Shown here: positions 6,396 through 9,193 of the stretch, piece by piece
How the letters are laid out: the number at the start of each line of letters is the position of its first letter
Numbering within the stretch: position 1 is the first letter of the stretch
From: CAIJXO01 sp041308645
GTDB lineage: Bacteria > Patescibacteriota > Minisyncoccia > Phycocordibacterales > GWA1-40-21
Assembly (NCBI GenBank): GCA_041308645.1
Contig: JBFZBC010000027.1
Location: forward strand, 1 to 9,193
Length of the DNA: 9,193 nt
Direction of reading: 5' to 3'
The notes under the pieces: generated by a model
Told to the model about the DNA's origin: nothing
The model's database searches: none
Seen by the model: only the letters and a program-made list of their open reading frames with translations
Position numbers and translations under genes: made by a program

Positions 6396-7316
6396 TTAAA
6401 AAGCATAGATAATACCTTTTTGTTTATATATTTTATATGCCGGGTTTGCTTCCAAGATTATTTTTTCAATCTCCAGTTCATTATTAACCGTGTGATAGGT
6501 GCAAAAAGCTATTTTAGGCTTAAATCTCCCCAGTATGTTTTTTGCCCCTTGTAGTACTCTTATTTCAGATCCCTCTATGTCTGCCTTAATAAAATCAATC
6601 TTAATCAAATTATTTATCTTTGTAAAATCATCTAAACTAATAGAGTTTGTTTCCTGGTCGGTTTTATCGGCACAGTATTTTTTTACTATTTCAATTTTAT
6701 TGCCGTTTAATTGGTTGACTTTTTCTAGATTTAAGATTTCATCTTTGTTTGGTTCAAAGGCATAAACTTTAGAAGCACCTTTTTGTATGCAGACTGCAGA
6801 AAAATCTCCAGGCGCCGCACCAAGATCTATAATTACATCATCTTTTTTAACCATAATCTCTTTGAAAAAATATGTAAAACCATGGGTGACTATGTGCCTA
6901 TAAAAATCTATATTTTTGTTTTGGCAGTTATCCTTCCAATAAACCAAGGTTGAGTATTTATTCCTCTGATTTTTATAGAAGGCTTGTATATCCGCAGGTT
7001 CGTATTTAATGTTATTAATGTTTGGTTTAATGACATTTAAAAAACTATCGGCATTTATTGTATATAGGGGTAGTTTTATACCATTAAAATTATAATATTT
7101 TTTATTCTTAAAATTATTAATTTCCTTTTGAATTTTTTTTTCATCAGAATCATTTTTAAGATAATACTTAATTGCGTTTATTTTATCTTTTTTATATATT
7201 GTAAATATTCTTACTAATCGTCCGGGGAATTTTTGGGCCGAATGCCAAATTGCCGATCGGTTGATTATTCCTATCTTATTTATATGGGAGATGATTTTAT
7301 CATAAAACTTTTTCAT
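6396..7316 (-). CDS. FkbM-family SAM-dependent methyltransferase with N-terminal extension
   Basis: This is a probable O-methyltransferase of the FkbM family, using S-adenosylmethionine to methylate a hydroxyl, here most likely on a sugar. The catalytic domain fills the C-terminal half. Motif I is VIIDLGAAPGDFS (161-173), followed by YAFEPN (185-190), SLDDF (227-231), and FIKADIEGSE (242-251), which is the family hallmark. The first 150 or so residues precede the Rossmann fold and are Lys/Asn-rich. I do not recognise a separate domain there, although long N-terminal regions occur in glycan-cluster FkbM proteins. The ATG at 7316 sits in an ATGA overlap with the GT8 stop, which supports this start and translational coupling. 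An AGG lies 11 nt upstream and is too distant to be a strong ribosome site. A run of nine A's in the coding strand (7133-7141) encodes part of DEKKIQ. The family is clear; the substrate is inferred only from context. Confidence 0.93.
   Translation of the reverse strand: MKKFYDKIISHINKIGIINRSAIWHSAQKFPGRLVRIFTIYKKDKINAIKYYLKNDSDEKKIQKEINNFKNKKYYNFNGIKLPLYTINADSFLNVIKPNINNIKYEPADIQAFYKNQRNKYSTLVYWKDNCQNKNIDFYRHIVTHGFTYFFKEIMVKKDDVIIDLGAAPGDFSAVCIQKGASKVYAFEPNKDEILNLEKVNQLNGNKIEIVKKYCADKTDQETNSISLDDFTKINNLIKIDFIKADIEGSEIRVLQGAKNILGRFKPKIAFCTYHTVNNELEIEKIILEANPAYKIYKQKGIIYAF
6415..6420 (-). promoter_or_regulatory. possible ribosome binding site for the upstream GT11 start
   Basis: The minus strand reads AAAAGG, 8 nt before the ATG at 6406 and inside the end of the FkbM gene. 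It is the only reasonably placed Shine-Dalgarno-like sequence I found among the ten visible starts. It would favour the longer form of GT11 copy B over the ATG at 6391. The match is short and could be chance in this A-rich DNA. Confidence 0.25.
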
Positions 7317-8296
7317 TTAATTTTTTGCCTATAATACTTTTTAATCTTAGTATATAAATTTTCTGAAAATAATTTTCTGGCTAAATTATCAATATGTGGT
7401 GTTAAGTTTATGTATTTATAGAAAAGTAGTTTTATTATACCAGTTGTTAGTATTCTATGTTTTAATTTATTATATTTTTTTGTATAAAGGTCTTTAAAAG
7501 GGGACAATTTCAGGTATTTATACCATATTTCCTCACAAGCTCCAGAATAAAGGTTATTCCAAGGCTTACTAGTAACATAATGAAAAATATAGGTTTCAGC
7601 TGCTTCTTTTTTATCTGTATAGTTAAAAAGTCGGTTAAAATTACTGCCGTTGAAATTGGTAATGAGATAATTATTAAATTTTTTATCTAAAGTTTTTATT
7701 TTACCATCAAATATTACATTAATTATATCTTGGTCTACGGCTAATACTTTTTCACCCAATTCATTTATTGTTTTGGTTATTTTTTCATAATTTAAAATTT
7801 CTCGGCCCTTTTTAAGATCAAACAATATAACGCCACCCTGAAAATAACCATTATTTGGTCTGAGTCCAAGCCGGACTCTCGGTAATTGGTTTTTTTCTCC
7901 AAGCATAGCGAGATAATTTTCTCCTAAATTTAAATTATATAAAACCTCTAGAGGTTTATTTATAATAATGTCACAATCAAAATATAGTAACCTATCTAGA
8001 TTAGCTGGTAATAAATCGCAAACCAGTAATCGGTAATACGTTTCTTTTGTCCATCGGAGAGTTGGGGCGGTGCTGAAGTAATGTTCAGCCACCTGAATTA
8101 GATTTATTTTTTGATTATATTTTTTTGCTAGATCAACCAAAATATTTTTTTGTTCTTCGGTTAGCGTGCTATATAAAACAAAAATATTAATATTATTATC
8201 TTTATTATTTTCAAAAATAGAAGTAATACAAACTGTTAGAGGTATGGCGTAATGTGAATCACAGGCAAACAAGATATTCATTTCTTTTTTGGTCAT
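7313..8296 (-). CDS. GT8 glycosyltransferase (LgtC/general stress protein A type)
   Basis: This is a retaining GT-A glycosyltransferase of family GT8, whose bacterial members commonly add galactose or glucose to lipopolysaccharide-like glycans. At 327 residues it has the usual length. Visible motifs are the N-terminal NILFACDSHY (7-16), the metal-binding DxD in YFDCDIII (D107, D109), the acceptor-side YFQGGVILFDL (151-161), DQD (188-190), and the C-terminal IFHYVTSKPW (237-246) with the His and KPW typical of the family. Residues 247-327 form a Lys/Tyr-rich tail. LgtC has a comparable basic aromatic tail that binds the membrane, so this protein is probably a peripheral membrane enzyme. The ATG at 8296 follows the upstream stop by 9 nt and has no Shine-Dalgarno. 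A second ATG at 8281 starts exactly at the conserved core and is a real alternative. The stop overlaps the next start as ATGA. Sugar specificity cannot be read from the sequence. Confidence 0.93.
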   Translation of the reverse strand: MTKKEMNILFACDSHYAIPLTVCITSIFENNKDNNINIFVLYSTLTEEQKNILVDLAKKYNQKINLIQVAEHYFSTAPTLRWTKETYYRLLVCDLLPANLDRLLYFDCDIIINKPLEVLYNLNLGENYLAMLGEKNQLPRVRLGLRPNNGYFQGGVILFDLKKGREILNYEKITKTINELGEKVLAVDQDIINVIFDGKIKTLDKKFNNYLITNFNGSNFNRLFNYTDKKEAAETYIFHYVTSKPWNNLYSGACEEIWYKYLKLSPFKDLYTKKYNKLKHRILTTGIIKLLFYKYINLTPHIDNLARKLFSENLYTKIKKYYRQKIK

Positions 8297-8305
8297 TTTT
8301 TTGTT

Positions 8306-9193
8306 TTAGAAAGTAAACAGGTCTTTCATTTGGCCTGATATTTCTTTATAATCATAATCTTTAATTATCATCTCTCGGCAAAGTTGATTATGTTTTTTGA
8401 TGGTCAAAGGATTTTCCAGATAATAAATAATGTTTTTCGCCAATTGCTCATTGTCACAGATCTCATGAAATAGAGCTTTGTTTTTAAATACACCGGTAAA
8501 AGACATAATTTTTGGTAAGCATAAAGCACAACCAGCCAGTGCCGCATTATAAACGGCCACGCACATCCCCTCATCAAAAGATGAGTTTAGGCAGATTAAA
8601 TATTGATTTAACAAGGAATTTGCTTCAGTAGGTTTTTTAAAACCATGTTTAATAACTTGTAAATTTTTATTAATTAAATTATTATCAATTTTGTCGTATT
8701 CTTCACCAATCAGATGCAGTTTTAAACCCGGATGTTTTTGGGAAACAATATTACAGGCTCTAATAATTGTTGGTAAATTTTTTTTGATAGTTATATTACC
8801 AAAACAAACTAAATCTTTTCTATCTATGTTTTCATTTAGAATTTTATAATTTCTTATAGATATAGATAGTGGAACTACTTTTAATTTTTCCTCTTTTATT
8901 CCTTGTTTTAATAAAAAATCTCTTTCGTCCGAGTTGGTTAATCTTATTTTGGAAAAAAATTTCATTGAGAAATTAAAAATTTTTTGTTTTAGCCATGTTT
9001 GTCGGACTGGATGGGCATGACCCATAAAAATAGTTTTTCTGGCCAAGAAAGGGATGATAAGTGATTGAGGTTCTACACTGTTAACATAAAAAATGGAGTT
9101 TTTAAGAGAATATTTAATTATGTTATATAAGTAATTAAAAATATTTTTGTAATAAATAACTTTCGTTTCTTTATCAAACAAGGGGTCATTTTC
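8306..9193 (-). CDS. GT4-like glycosyltransferase, 5' end beyond the window
   Basis: This is a GT-B glycosyltransferase that probably transfers a sugar from a nucleotide donor onto a growing surface glycan at the inner face of the membrane. The frame stays open to the window edge (it begins ...E-N-D-P-L-F-D-K), so the gene is partial. The TTG at 9181 is not a convincing start. About 295 residues are visible against the 350-400 usual for GT4, so much of the N-terminal domain is missing. Counting from the edge, GHAHP lies near 58-62, the TNSDERDFLLKQGI-type linker near 86-99, and the donor-domain start CFGNITIKKNL near 130-140. The region of the EX7E motif reads S-F-D-E-G-M-C-V-A-V-Y-N-A at about 205-217. 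The first Glu is present, but the second is replaced by Asn. GT8 follows 9 nt downstream. The family call is good; donor and acceptor are unknown. Confidence 0.85.
   Translation of the reverse strand, partial: ENDPLFDKETKVIYYKNIFNYLYNIIKYSLKNSIFYVNSVEPQSLIIPFLARKTIFMGHAHPVRQTWLKQKIFNFSMKFFSKIRLTNSDERDFLLKQGIKEEKLKVVPLSISIRNYKILNENIDRKDLVCFGNITIKKNLPTIIRACNIVSQKHPGLKLHLIGEEYDKIDNNLINKNLQVIKHGFKKPTEANSLLNQYLICLNSSFDEGMCVAVYNAALAGCALCLPKIMSFTGVFKNKALFHEICDNEQLAKNIIYYLENPLTIKKHNQLCREMIIKDYDYKEISGQMKDLFTF

Noticed and set aside
6499..6765. Plus-strand open frame opposite the FkbM domain
   Set aside because: It mirrors conserved FkbM motifs on the other strand and carries no features of its own.
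1638..7316. Alternative genetic code with TGA recoded
   Set aside because: TGA stops two genes in exact ATGA overlaps, and the conserved Trp residues I checked use TGG, so the standard bacterial code fits.
9179..9181. TTG as start codon of the GT4 gene
   Set aside because: The frame stays open to the window edge, and the protein lacks much of its N-terminal domain, so the true start lies outside.

Overview
The window is a dense, AT-rich (about 30 % GC by eye, not counted) run of eleven genes, all on the minus strand. It reads as one transcription unit running from position 9193 down to 41. Every gene is a glycan-building or glycan-modifying enzyme: seven glycosyltransferases (GT4, GT8, two GT11, two GT2 and one divergent GT-B-like protein), three methyltransferase-type proteins (FkbM, a class I SAM enzyme and a DUF268 protein) and one extended-SDR sugar-nucleotide epimerase/dehydratase. 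No RNA genes, mobile elements, CRISPR arrays or tRNAs are visible. No gap between genes exceeds about 45 bases.

Organism: the low GC, lysine/asparagine/isoleucine-rich proteins, compact enzymes, near-zero spacing and general lack of Shine-Dalgarno sequences suggest a streamlined bacterium. My best guess is a Patescibacteria/CPR lineage. An AT-rich Bacteroidota or another low-GC bacterium cannot be excluded. TGA acts as a stop at two ATGA junctions (1638-1641 and 7313-7316), so the recoded TGA of Gracilibacteria/Absconditabacteria and of Mycoplasma does not apply.

Layout in transcription order: GT4 with its 5' end beyond the window (8306-9193); GT8 (7313-8296); FkbM methyltransferase (6396-7316); GT11 copy B (5534-6391); divergent GT-B-like protein (4606-5532); class I SAM methyltransferase (3939-4601); SDR (3129-3935); GT2 (2357-3136); DUF268 protein (1638-2357); GT11 copy A (847-1641); GT2 (41-802). 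Nine of the ten junctions overlap or are at most 9 nt apart, which suggests translational coupling. The exception is a 44-nt gap before the last gene, which holds a GC-rich pair of small hairpins. A weak AT-rich stem overlaps the stop codon of the last gene.

How the genes may work together (inference): the set would build and decorate a surface oligosaccharide or polysaccharide, such as a capsule, O-antigen-like glycan or S-layer/protein glycan. Glycosyltransferases add sugars in turn, the two GT11 enzymes probably cap with fucose or a similar 6-deoxyhexose, the methyltransferases O-methylate residues, and the SDR makes or converts a nucleotide sugar. No flippase, polymerase, initiating phosphoglycosyltransferase or chain-length regulator lies in the window, and no protein has several membrane spans. 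The export and priming genes must be elsewhere, probably in the flanks.
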